Shown: in pieces, positions 11,865-20,908 of the stretch | How positions within the stretch are numbered: the first letter of the stretch is position 1 | How the letters are laid out: each line of letters starts with the position of its first letter | Assembly (NCBI GenBank): GCA_027946365.1 | Contig: JAPEUQ010000003.1 | Location: 1,736,001 to 1,800,000 of the forward strand | Source: Kalmusia sp. IMI 367209 | Lineage: Eukaryota > Ascomycota > Dothideomycetes > Pleosporales > Didymosphaeriaceae | Direction: 5' to 3' | DNA: 64,000 nucleotides | Made by a program: the position numbers and the translations under genes | Notes under the pieces: model-generated | Database searches by the model: none | What the model was told of the DNA's origin: nothing | Seen by the model: the letters and a program-made list of their open reading frames with translations, nothing else

Positions 11865-12059
11865 GCTAAGGCTGGGGATCGAACCCAACCCTCTCTATGT
11901 CTTTGGTGACGTAGACTCCATGTTTATTCGGCCGCCTCAGGGCCTAACATCGGCACGTGCATCCATAGGGATCGCAACCCGCAGATGTCACGACCTATTA
12001 CACCTCAATCAGAACTTGTGTCTGGACATAGAGCGTGCTACCAACTACACCACCTCAGC
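11865..12059 (-). ncRNA. Split tRNA-like element 2 with about 120-nt insert in the anticodon loop
   Basis: On the minus strand the 5' end GCTGAGG pairs with the 3' end CCTTAGC at all seven positions (one G-T). The D-arm is GTGT-AGTTGGTA-GCAC. The anticodon stem CTCTA pairs with TAGAG, and the helix continues for four more pairs (TGTC with GACA). The T-arm TTGGG-TTCGATC-CCCAG contains a consensus box B. The insert between the anticodon-stem halves starts with a sequence closely matching one palindrome arm of element 1 (24 of 26 bases). Position 33 is not T, so a normal anticodon loop is not available even after removing the insert. Best read as a tRNA-derived element or pseudogene. Confidence 0.55.
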
Positions 12060-13347
12060 TTAAGTTTGATGGCTGTTACTGGAATTTGGAAGTACATATA
12101 GGGCAATAAAGTGAAAGTCGCGTGTGTCGTGGGAGAGAACTTGTGGGTATGGGCAGTTTAACGACGATGGTGAATGAACAATCATGCTCTACTCATCAAT
12201 ATAGCCTCTGGATCTGAGCTGATCGTGGCTGATTACAATACTATAACACAAAGAAGAGCTACTGTCTTCATTTGAAGGTTTTGGCTGCAGCACTTGGTTG
12301 ATAGATGTATCGAAATCAAGTATGACATATGAAACGGCTTGTATGTACATTACTCATCTATTTTAGGTCTAATGGTGGAGAAACTCGCTCGATTGTACAA
12401 GATGGCACGATTTTGTATGGTATCAGCAGTCCCGTAAAGATATATTACATCTATCTCTAGGCTTTTCTTCATGTTCTACTCCGATACGTATTGTCGAAGT
12501 GATGGGGGCACGTAGTATTCTCCCTCCACTTCCTCTGCTGCCATAGATAGAAGTGAACAAGAGCAAGCACCGCGTTGTCTCTTCTCGTAGCAGCACAGCA
12601 CGCTCTAGCAACACCACAACCACATTATGTTGCTATTCCAAAGCCTTTTGGGACCCCAATGCCCCCTCCGCCACTATCTGCCATGGATACGTGGCCTCTC
12701 ATGCCAACAGATGTTTTCATCGTCCTCATCATATAGATAACTTGGGTTTATAGTCCATCATGGATCTTCCGAAGTCGGGAGGAGATGACAGCGTTGCGGG
12801 CTTCTTGTGTTGAGTTTGGGTGGCGGGTCCACTAGGGCTGCGTGCGTACGATGCTAGCGAAACAATGACATGTGAGCGTGGACGCGCTGGCCCTTTGACC
12901 GTGCCACTTGACTATGGGAAGTTGGCCTCAGACTTCCTTCTCTGATTTGGAGTGTAAATCTAGGACTTATGCTAACTTGATGTGAGAAGCGATAGTTTAC
13001 GAATATACTTGTAGTCAGATGTCACCAGAGCAAAAGTTCGACCCAAATACCTCTTCAATTCAGATACGGATAGCCTTTAACGTCACCATAAGTAGCTATG
13101 AAATCCCCTGTCACTGCGGTCGAGGGCAATCTCATGGTTGTGTGATGGCGGTGGTAGTGTATTGAGCTGGGCGGGCTCTCTAGACGGGCAGTTGCGGACC
13201 TCCGCGCGCCAAGGAAAAATGTTTGGGCGTGCACCATTGGAGAATCCACCAACCTCACCGCATCACATTGCAGCCTACCGATATAGCGTCGTTTGGCCGA
13301 TATTCTACTGTTTTCTGATAACGAATCAAGCTCTGAGGACTACCTCG
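12060..13347. other. Intergenic stretch, nothing recognised
   Basis: No domain-bearing frame. A plus-strand frame is open from 13,138 into the next gene, but the mitochondrial presequence indicates that translation starts at 13,348. Confidence 0.45.
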
Positions 13348-14982
13348 ATGAGCCATTCCTACTGTGCTTTTCGCGGCGCCAGGCTGCTTCTGCGCGCGCG
13401 AACGCACCCTCTCGCACCACGATACCCCGTCTTTACGACTCCAGCGCGTTTTACGCACCAGAAAACGAACAACAAGCGCATAGAAGTCGGGAGCCCATTA
13501 TTACCCCTCCCCAAGACGATTGAAGAAGCCGAGAAGCTCGAGGGCCCGCTATCCGAAGAACAGATCAATGATCCTGACGCCATCCCCGTATCCGTGTACG
13601 AGCAAGATCACACCAGTCCGACTGGTGAGCGCCTGATCCAGCACATACGCACTCCCGAAGAGCGCCGAAGGCACAATGAAATACACAAGATGTTGATGGA
13701 GGAGGAGCGCAACCCAGACTATGACGACCGGCAGCTCAACCGCCATATGCTTGACGAGCTCATGAAAGATCCGTATTTTTCGGATTTGACCGATGAGCTG
13801 CAGGACATAAAGACCAACATGATGTGGTCCAAACAGGAACAGAAGAAAATGCTAAAGGAGGCGGAGAAGGAGGAAGAACCCCTCACAAGCGGGATCGAAG
13901 CAAGTTTACAAATGGCAACGTACAAGTCGCTGCAGAAACTAGTGGAGGATCCCGATTTCCAATATGCGCGAGAAGAGTTAGAAGAGCTACAGAGCGTCCT
14001 TCCTGAAAGCGGCAGCGAGGAGAACCCAGAATATGAGGCAGCACTCAATAAAGTGCTGGAGAAGCTCGGGGAGGATCCGGCAATAGAGCAGAAAATAACT
14101 GCGTGGGAGGCTGAACACGGAGAGATGACTGAGGAGAGCGTTGACAAGGAGAACCTCTTCGAACAACCCGAAGAGCTCGACAAGCTCCTTGTGCAGATGA
14201 AAGATCTGATGGGGTCTATGGGCGGCGATGATGCGATCGAGAAGCTCGAAGCTGAGCTCGAACAGCTTATCAACGAGGACCCAAGCGCCGAAGACTATGA
14301 AGGTGCGCAAGAAGAAGATATCCGAGGTAGAGAAATGAGCTTCACGGAACTATCGAAAGAGATACTACAGCTTGCAAAGTCATCTCCGGCCGGAGGTATT
14401 CGGGACTTTGATGAGGACGGCGAGCCGGTAGATCCCGAGCTTGAAGCCAAGGTTGACAAGATCATGCAGGATCCGAAGCTCATGGAGAAGCTCATGTACA
14501 TTCAAAAGATCATAACGGAGGAGAACGTGAAGCAGGCGAATATTGAGATTCCACATGAGCTGGCTCCTGATCCCTTGAAGCTCGAGCCTAGTCGGGTCAC
14601 AAGCATACGGCAGCGCTTACAAGTCGTTCGAAACGACCCTGAACATGTCGCTGCGCTGCAGGCTCTCCGCGTGAATCTTCTTCCACCATTCAACATCGCG
14701 CCGGCACTGAGGCTTTTCAACGAAGCCATCGAGTACGCATACATTGGACAGAATGACGACATCCGCCGCATACTCTGGCGCGCCTACTCGAAAGCGCGCG
14801 CGCTGCCCACTTTCCTGCAAAACCTTTCGGACGACGCGTGGGACATAATATACTATTCGCAAGCCGTGACCTGGGGAAGCAACCAAAATCGGGAAACCCA
14901 CCTGAAACTGCTGCTACAAGACTTGAGAAGCGTGGGAAAGGATGGACCGCCAACGCATCCTAGCACTTTGACTGACAACTAA
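13348..14982 (+). CDS. Predicted mitochondrial protein of unknown function, 544 aa
   Basis: The single-exon frame starts at MSHSYCAFRGARLLLRARTH, an Arg-rich, acid-free N-terminus of mitochondrial presequence type. An upstream in-frame ATG at 13,138 would add 70 residues that hide it, so 13,348 is preferred. Residues about 60-420 are strongly acidic and helical, with repeated Glu/Leu segments (KLEGPLSEEQ, EELEELQSVLPESG, EKLEAELEQLINED). A motif of the form D-P-x-[FLI]-x-x-x-L/I recurs (KDPYFSDL, EDPDFQYA, EDPAIEQK, QDPKLMEK), like degenerate helical repeats. The C-terminal 100 residues are better ordered (LLPPFNIAPALRLFNEAIEY, DDIRRILWRAYSKARALP). I do not recognise a named family. Mitochondrial location is inferred from the presequence only. 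Confidence 0.8.
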   Translation: MSHSYCAFRGARLLLRARTHPLAPRYPVFTTPARFTHQKTNNKRIEVGSPLLPLPKTIEEAEKLEGPLSEEQINDPDAIPVSVYEQDHTSPTGERLIQHIRTPEERRRHNEIHKMLMEEERNPDYDDRQLNRHMLDELMKDPYFSDLTDELQDIKTNMMWSKQEQKKMLKEAEKEEEPLTSGIEASLQMATYKSLQKLVEDPDFQYAREELEELQSVLPESGSEENPEYEAALNKVLEKLGEDPAIEQKITAWEAEHGEMTEESVDKENLFEQPEELDKLLVQMKDLMGSMGGDDAIEKLEAELEQLINEDPSAEDYEGAQEEDIRGREMSFTELSKEILQLAKSSPAGGIRDFDEDGEPVDPELEAKVDKIMQDPKLMEKLMYIQKIITEENVKQANIEIPHELAPDPLKLEPSRVTSIRQRLQVVRNDPEHVAALQALRVNLLPPFNIAPALRLFNEAIEYAYIGQNDDIRRILWRAYSKARALPTFLQNLSDDAWDIIYYSQAVTWGSNQNRETHLKLLLQDLRSVGKDGPPTHPSTLTDN

Positions 14983-15375
14983 ATACTGACGATGCTACGA
15001 CATGTGTAGAATTAGGCCGAGAGGCATGTAAAATACAAGTGATACCCCTGCAGCTGCGAAGCAGTCAACTACTGTACAATTTAAGATTTTATCCCCTGCA
15101 TATCTGTTTTTGTACGTTATGCGACCAATTGTTACTATCCTTCCATGCATTAGCTTCAGAATCAACGCGGCTATGACGTGGTCCTATAGGGTGCTTTTCC
15201 ACCACGCCCCCACATTCCGTACGCTGGCATTTCAACAACACCAACTTCAACGCGACTCACAATGAGATTTCTTGACTGCGTCCTGAATGATCATGCCTCC
15301 TTGACACCTCGGCGCTCATCAAGATCACCTCAACGCGTTTCTAAGTTGGTGCGAATGACCGCACGCTTCTGATGA
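14983..15375. other. Intergenic, probable terminator and promoter region
   Basis: This 393-base gap separates two same-strand genes. It should hold the 3' end of the mitochondrial-protein gene and the promoter of the next. No specific signal was identified. Confidence 0.4.
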
Positions 15376-16827
15376 TTGTTTGAGATGCATATCCTCTTTA
15401 CTTCGGCATCGGAGCCAACGGCACTTGCATTGGCAAGGGTTCTCGTTGCAGAAGGCCACACTGTTCATGCAGCAGACGAAGAACCTGTTTGGCTCACAGC
15501 ACCGTGTCGATGGTCTCGCGCCAGTCGCTTCTACTGCCTGACCACGACCTTCGGCCTACCCGAGTTATGGAAAGCTATCGGAGACGACGTGGATCTAGTT
15601 ATTCCTTTCGGGCCTCTACCTGGCCATGTCATCGAGAACCTGAGATCCCGAGGCGCCAACATCATTGGAGAAACTCTCTCCCAGAACGACTACGAGTTTC
15701 AGGACTTTGTACGAGAAAACATCCTCAATACCTCGAGCGACAACCCGACGGTCGTCAAGGTCCCCATATCTTTCACGGTTCACTCACGGACCTGCATTGC
15801 TGAGATCTTGAGCAACAGGGCTGCTTCAACTTTCTCGCTACAGCCATCAACATGCTACGACACTGACGATGAAGACACACTGGTAGATGTCGGTCCCGTA
15901 ACTGCATCGTCAGCTGCTGTCGACTATACTGGGTCCCTTATAGTCTCATGCTCGACGTTAAACGACCGCACAGTAGAAGCCATCAAACGTCTCCCAATAT
16001 CAGACACAAAGCCGTACAGGCTAATAGAAGTTGCGGCGGGAGGATCGTTCTATTCGGCTCATGCGTTCATACACACCGGCAAGATACGCACATTCGTCGT
16101 TACAAATGCGCGAGGAACAGACAAAGACTTCGTTATCGTGTCAAGCGACCAGCCATTATACGATGTTCTGTACCAATTTACGCTCCAGTTTACCGAAGCA
16201 CTCGACAGCTGGCAAACGGTGGTCGCAAATCATTTGAGTCTAACGTTTCATGTCCATGACGAGATCAAATATGGTGAAATACTTCGTAGGGTCAATGTCG
16301 TCAGTTGTCATAACCAGCCTCATCCAAGTCTTATCCTCCTCTCCTCGATACCTTCGTTGCGTAAACAACTCGCATTAGCATACACATCCGAAACATTAGC
16401 AGACAAGATGCACAGTACCGTTCAGTTTCCCACCAATACGCGCGTACCAAAAGCGATCTACTCCGCCTCTTTAGGAGCCTCCGAATTCGCTCGCATCTTC
16501 TTCGGCTTCGCCCCATGGCGATGGTACTGGTGGACCAATCTGACATACCTGATGATGATGTGTTGGGTATGGGGAGTCAATTTCAAAGAAGAAATGTGGG
16601 ACTTCAGAGATCCTGGGCCGGCGCTATGTCTTTGGGCCGTCATGTTCGTCAAAAATATTGGACGAATGCGGGGTATTAAATGGGTCATGCGACGTATTGC
16701 AAATCCTCGTCCAAGGATTATCGTTATTGTGAGAGTGGTGATGGCAACGATCTCAGTCCTATTGTCTATTTGGCGCTTCTGGTTCGCCATGCTCCTGTTT
16801 CCGTGGTACGGGTACCCTCAACGATAA
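15376..16827 (+). CDS. ATP-grasp-like protein with C-terminal membrane helices, 483 aa
   Basis: The single exon starts MFEMHILFTSASEPTALALA; the second Met at 15,385 is an equally good start. The first 110 residues form a pre-ATP-grasp Rossmann-like unit as in carbamoyl-phosphate-synthase and PylC-like proteins: HILFTSASEPTALALARVL, GHTVHAADEE, SRFYCLTTTFGLPELWKAI, DDVDLVIPFGPLP. The centre (about 120-330) keeps the spacing of an ATP-grasp domain (YRLIEVAAGGSFYSAHAFIH; then LSLTFHVHDEI). The usual metal-binding E-x-N-P-R segment is replaced by NVVSCHNQPHPS, so catalysis is doubtful. After about residue 375 come three hydrophobic segments (WRWYWWTNLTYLMMMCWVW; ALCLWAVMFVKNI; IIVIVRVVMATISVLLSIW), anchoring the protein in a membrane. 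The reaction is unknown. Confidence 0.75.
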   Translation: MFEMHILFTSASEPTALALARVLVAEGHTVHAADEEPVWLTAPCRWSRASRFYCLTTTFGLPELWKAIGDDVDLVIPFGPLPGHVIENLRSRGANIIGETLSQNDYEFQDFVRENILNTSSDNPTVVKVPISFTVHSRTCIAEILSNRAASTFSLQPSTCYDTDDEDTLVDVGPVTASSAAVDYTGSLIVSCSTLNDRTVEAIKRLPISDTKPYRLIEVAAGGSFYSAHAFIHTGKIRTFVVTNARGTDKDFVIVSSDQPLYDVLYQFTLQFTEALDSWQTVVANHLSLTFHVHDEIKYGEILRRVNVVSCHNQPHPSLILLSSIPSLRKQLALAYTSETLADKMHSTVQFPTNTRVPKAIYSASLGASEFARIFFGFAPWRWYWWTNLTYLMMMCWVWGVNFKEEMWDFRDPGPALCLWAVMFVKNIGRMRGIKWVMRRIANPRPRIIVIVRVVMATISVLLSIWRFWFAMLLFPWYGYPQR

Positions 16828-17240
16828 ATTTGATGGCGAAGAGGACATTTCAACTTCTCAATGAAATTAAGCACAAAACCCATATACCTATCAATGTCAT
16901 TGACACACAAAGACGGTTTGTATGGTGATCCTGAGCTCAGAATCGTCGCTTCTCCAATTGCTAATCGGTGGCCGTCAGCCTCGAACCACAACGTAATACA
17001 AATTGTGCCTCTTCATTATCATCGAAATTGTGTTCTGGACATAGCAACTCTGGAGTAAAAATTGGGCTGCAATACGTTGCCAGATGACAGCATTGATTGC
17101 TCGATGATACCTGAGAAATCAAGTCCGGGGCGCGCGGCCTCAACACGCTCTGCACGAACCTACATAGAGCTGCGAGAGCGTGCGCAATGTTTGAGGGCTT
17201 CGCGATCTCATGGAGTACGTTCTTCATAAATGCACAGACG
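16828..17240. other. Intergenic, promoter side of the next gene
   Basis: No gene recognised. An in-frame ATG at 17,187 would extend the following gene by 18 residues. Confidence 0.4.
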
Positions 17241-19040
17241 ATGCCGTTTGCTGATCCTAAGCCAAAGGGCAATGACAGACCCCGTCGAGCCACTTTAGAG
17301 TCATTGCACTCCTCCGTACGGCCGTTATCGTTTCGCCGGCGCGCATCTGAGAACGCAGAATCTTCTGAAGCTAGTTCATCATCTCGACATAGCAATCGCG
17401 ATCAGGAACAATTCATTGATGGGCAACCGACAGCGTCGCTAAATCGCCAACGTCCAGGATACATACGTACATTCTTGCAGTCAAGCACTGCCAATGGCTA
17501 TAATTCCGAGACGACTCCGAATATGGCCTATATAGATCACACTGCATCGGTTGTATCGATATCGCAGCCAGCAAGCAATCGACACCGAGCACTAAATCCG
17601 GCTCACAATCCCGTAGAGGAAGTAGTAGCCGATATGATTGGAATAGCTGGCATGAAAGATAATAGTCAGGCTTCTTTCGTTTCAGGGACATACGATCAGA
17701 GCGAGCGCGATCAGCAGCGAGGTATAGCGCAGGTTCTAGCCGATGAGCCGGAACCTGCTAGGCCGTACCGTGGCGGACGGGTATGGGATAATGGAAGGTT
17801 CTCTAACCACCACGAAGATGAGCGAGTGTTATCTCGAGGTGGCGCGAGAAGGTCGGTGCAGGTTCATGATCCAAGCCAGGAATACATCTCAAGAAACACT
17901 TCTACAAGAGTGAGAATTGATGAAATGGACGATGATGGGGATCTTGTTGAAGACCTCATAGCAGAAGGTAGCGGAGACCTCCATGTCGATGGAGCCGACT
18001 ATTTTGGTGACAGCATACCTATCGAAGAGCCACAGATTCCTCCGATTCCTCCAATTCCAGCTCGAAGCCCTCTCCGCCATCGCGGCTCAACACCCGAGCT
18101 ACAGATAGCAAGAACAGTAACGCTTTTTGCATTGAATCCTGATCCCCCGAGCCACTCCAATTCATCGCATGTGTCTCTCGAAGACATGGAAGATACGCCA
18201 CAAATTCTAGAGACAGCACGAAGGCACCCTTCGTACCGCCTCCGCCAACCTGTTGAACCTGTCACGGGCTCTTATCCACAGCCCAGCCCTTTACGTCAGC
18301 ATAGTTTCGGTCAACATAGGCAGAACTCAAAGAATTCACGTCAAACCCTCCCTCCGCCTTCATCGCGATCCAAACCCTGGCGTAGATCTCGTCCACTCTC
18401 CCATCTGTGGCAATGGGTTCGCAACCCTTTCAAAAGAACAGACCCCGACCAGCCATTTGAAGCCATCACCACCAATCTGCGCCGTGACGTCGCACCTACG
18501 CACTGGGCGCTCTCCTGGATCCAAGCTTTTATCTGGATCGCCGTCGCAATCTACTTTTTCTGGCGCGTTGCAACGATCGACAACACGATACCATTCGAAT
18601 GCTACGAACTGAAGATGCAAATTTTACACTTAAGCAAGAACGGCTCTCTACCCATCGCGAACTCCACATCTTCGTACGATAATAGTACGACTACTCGTGG
18701 ATTCAAAGAAGCTCGCGAGCACACGCCCTCTTCGATTCACATACCTGAAGAATACCGGTCTGAAATACGTGCGCACTGTATACTCACGCCGGTCAATCAT
18801 GCGGCCGTGCTCGCCCGCGAACTCGACTTGCTTATCATCATGGCGCTTCTGTGTTGTGGCGTTGCGGATTTGTTGCAGTCATTAGTGTTTCGGCATGCAA
18901 GGAGATTGATGGGTATAGGCTGTGCGCATGGGGCAGTCGCTTTGGTGATAAGGGTGTGCGTGCAGCTTGTGGTGGCCGGAGTAGCAAGCGTGATGATTGT
19001 AGGTGTGGCGTGGGCGATTGAGAGCAGGAGGGGTGAGTAG
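17241..19040 (+). CDS. Hypothetical membrane protein with long disordered N-terminus, about 599 aa
   Basis: Single exon. The start is taken at MPFADPKPKGNDRPRRATLE (17,241); the frame also opens at 17,187 (MFEGFAISWSTFF). The first 400 residues are Ser/Arg/Gln-rich, low in hydrophobics and contain a proline repeat (PPIPPIPARSP), so are likely disordered and cytosolic. A basic stretch (SRSKPWRRSRPLSHLWQWV) precedes the first membrane helix (WALSWIQAFIWIAVAIYFFW). A 95-residue loop with N-glycosylation sequons (NGS, NST, NST) follows. Two closely spaced helices (LLIIMALLCCGVADLL and the stretch from GAVALVIRVCVQLV) end the protein. A topology with the loop outside or in a lumen is inferred from the sequons. 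No family was recognised. Confidence 0.7.
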   Translation: MPFADPKPKGNDRPRRATLESLHSSVRPLSFRRRASENAESSEASSSSRHSNRDQEQFIDGQPTASLNRQRPGYIRTFLQSSTANGYNSETTPNMAYIDHTASVVSISQPASNRHRALNPAHNPVEEVVADMIGIAGMKDNSQASFVSGTYDQSERDQQRGIAQVLADEPEPARPYRGGRVWDNGRFSNHHEDERVLSRGGARRSVQVHDPSQEYISRNTSTRVRIDEMDDDGDLVEDLIAEGSGDLHVDGADYFGDSIPIEEPQIPPIPPIPARSPLRHRGSTPELQIARTVTLFALNPDPPSHSNSSHVSLEDMEDTPQILETARRHPSYRLRQPVEPVTGSYPQPSPLRQHSFGQHRQNSKNSRQTLPPPSSRSKPWRRSRPLSHLWQWVRNPFKRTDPDQPFEAITTNLRRDVAPTHWALSWIQAFIWIAVAIYFFWRVATIDNTIPFECYELKMQILHLSKNGSLPIANSTSSYDNSTTTRGFKEAREHTPSSIHIPEEYRSEIRAHCILTPVNHAAVLARELDLLIIMALLCCGVADLLQSLVFRHARRLMGIGCAHGAVALVIRVCVQLVVAGVASVMIVGVAWAIESRRGE

Positions 19041-20113
19041 AGTAGATGTGTGTGTGCTTGAGGAGCAGATAATAATGTGGTTGTGAGGAAGAAGTATTGG
19101 AGAGCGTGGTATTTTAGAATTGGAAAAGAAGAGAGCCTGAGCAGGGAATGAGGTGTGTGTTGCCCTAAGATGGTAGAGATGCCAATATCGCAGGAGAAAT
19201 TGTGAATGCAGAATCGATCTTGAAATGGCAGACCAAAGACATAGGATTGTGCGTTATTTTGATACATATAACATATAGGTTAAAATATCTTGGATGATTG
19301 TAGAAAAGTGCGTAGGTCCCTGAATTATACAGTGAAGGACAAGCTTGATGTGTCATACTATGACAGGCGAAATGAGGACCAATGTCCCGATAGGAAATCA
19401 TGAAAAGAGATATAATGCCGACTGTATATGTGGCTGTGGGTATTTGGATACGTGTGTTACTCTAGGATTAGGAATGCATAAGGTTATGCCCTGAAATAAG
19501 GCTGCAGCACATACTGAATGGGTGAGACACCTCACCGCGATTCAGGGCCGCCTGCTACGACATGATAGACAAGATTAAAAAAATGAAATATTTTCCTAAA
19601 TTATAGATCTAAGTTCAAATCTTAGACAAGAAAATAAACGAGACATTACTTTATATTTTTAAATTTTACTGTTTATTTTTATTAGTCTCTTTACATTTTT
19701 ATAAATTATTTATATAAATGATTATATTACAATTAAAGGAGGAAAAATATGCAAGTGGAATCCTTTGTCAAGAGATTGTTGTGCGTGTTGCCCTGAGATA
19801 CAGAATCGGGTGTGGATGCTCTGGGGAAGTTGCTAGAAAACGGCCTTCTTTTGGAAATACACTGCGGAGGTGAAGTCATGCGTGTTACCGCAGGCTCTAC
19901 AATACAAAAGGCGGACTTTCAGATTCTTTCACTCGGCTATGCAACTTTCTGCCACACAATATTTATTGACTGTCGCGTTTGCTTTGCTTCTGCTCTCCGG
20001 CACACCACGCTCAGCCCAACACCACCACCTACGGACGCCTTCCGCGCGCTACACCCTCGCACCGTCCGCTACCAACGCAAACAAAACCTCACCTTTATAA
20101 ATAAACCGCGAAG
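19041..20113. other. Intergenic stretch including an AT-rich island
   Basis: No gene recognised. Its centre holds the AT-rich island listed separately. The last 20 bases hold a TTTATAAATAAA sequence only about 11 bases before the next ATG. Confidence 0.45.
19573..19745. other. AT-rich island, about 170 bp
   Basis: A sharply bounded run of mostly A and T (for example tttatttttattagtctctt and ttataaattatttatataaa) is embedded in otherwise balanced sequence. It could be a remnant of a RIP-mutated repeat, a matrix-attachment-type element or a mitochondrial-DNA insertion. Sequence alone does not decide. Confidence 0.6.
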
Positions 20114-20908
20114 ATGTCGGCTCCACCAGAGAAGTCGCGCTTCACCTCCCTCAACACCACCGGATACTTGCCGGTAACAACGCAAGACAAGTATACCAGC
20201 AAGTTTAACGCCGAGCTCCTTAAGAAGGCCGCCGGCTTCTTCACCGAGGCCGTTCAGAGGTTTCCCCTCGATACGGTTAACGCCACCGGCTCCGACATTC
20301 GGAAGCACTTCGTGCTGAAGAAAGGAACCATCTTCAAGTACCCGGCGAAGGAACCTGAGCTCGAGCAATTCGGGCCTAACTACAACTTCGCCGAACGCGC
20401 CAACGTGGCGCTCTTGGATGAGTTGGTGAAGGAGGAGGAGCTCACCTTGGGTAAGGAGAAGGAGTGGGTGGAGCTGAGGACAAGCTTCGAGTTCTTGGAG
20501 AACCCGGAGCTCCTCCAACTCCACGCCCTCCGACGCGACGACCTCGGCTTCGGCTTTGATGCCGAAAGGTGTCTGTCGGTCTGCCGCCTTTCCGAGTGGG
20601 GCGCCAACAGCGATAATTTCGCTGAGGGATACGGAGATTTGTCTCTCCAAGTCTTCTTCGTGCAGCGTTGCGTTGGTTCGGGGCTCTCCAAGCTCACAGA
20701 CTCCCGAGAGGAAGCTGTTCTCCGGGCGCAATTCGCGCCAAAGCTCAAGTTCAGCTTTGGTCTGAAGAAGCTGCGCGCCAAGACCGAGGAGAAGGAGGAG
20801 GAGAAGCAGAGGAAAAAGAAGAACCCGCTCGAGGCGGACGAGGAGATGGGGGAGGACGAGGACGAGGACGAGAACGAAGAGATGGAGGCGGACGACCTTC
20901 TGGGGTAG
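20114..20908 (+). CDS. Hypothetical protein with acidic C-terminal tail, 264 aa
   Basis: A single exon from MSAPPEKSRFTSLNTTGYLP to TAG, with strongly biased codons supporting coding. Residues about 25-215 look like a compact globular domain (FNAELLKKAAGFFTEAVQRF; ATGSDIRKHFVLKKGTIFKY; WVELRTSFEFLENPELLQLH). The last 45 residues change to a Lys/Glu stretch (EEKEEEKQRKKKNP) followed by an Asp/Glu tail, as in proteins that contact histones or basic nuclear partners; that is only an analogy. There is no signal peptide or membrane segment. An A/T-rich TATA-like sequence lies very close to the ATG (20,094-20,105). I do not recognise the family. Confidence 0.75.
   Translation: MSAPPEKSRFTSLNTTGYLPVTTQDKYTSKFNAELLKKAAGFFTEAVQRFPLDTVNATGSDIRKHFVLKKGTIFKYPAKEPELEQFGPNYNFAERANVALLDELVKEEELTLGKEKEWVELRTSFEFLENPELLQLHALRRDDLGFGFDAERCLSVCRLSEWGANSDNFAEGYGDLSLQVFFVQRCVGSGLSKLTDSREEAVLRAQFAPKLKFSFGLKKLRAKTEEKEEEKQRKKKNPLEADEEMGEDEDEDENEEMEADDLLG

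Noticed and set aside
12423..12753. Short plus- and minus-strand frames
   Set aside because: No domain, no signal peptide and no splice partner.
13138..13347. N-terminal extension of the mitochondrial protein
   Set aside because: The extension has no targeting character and would bury a clear presequence starting at 13,348.
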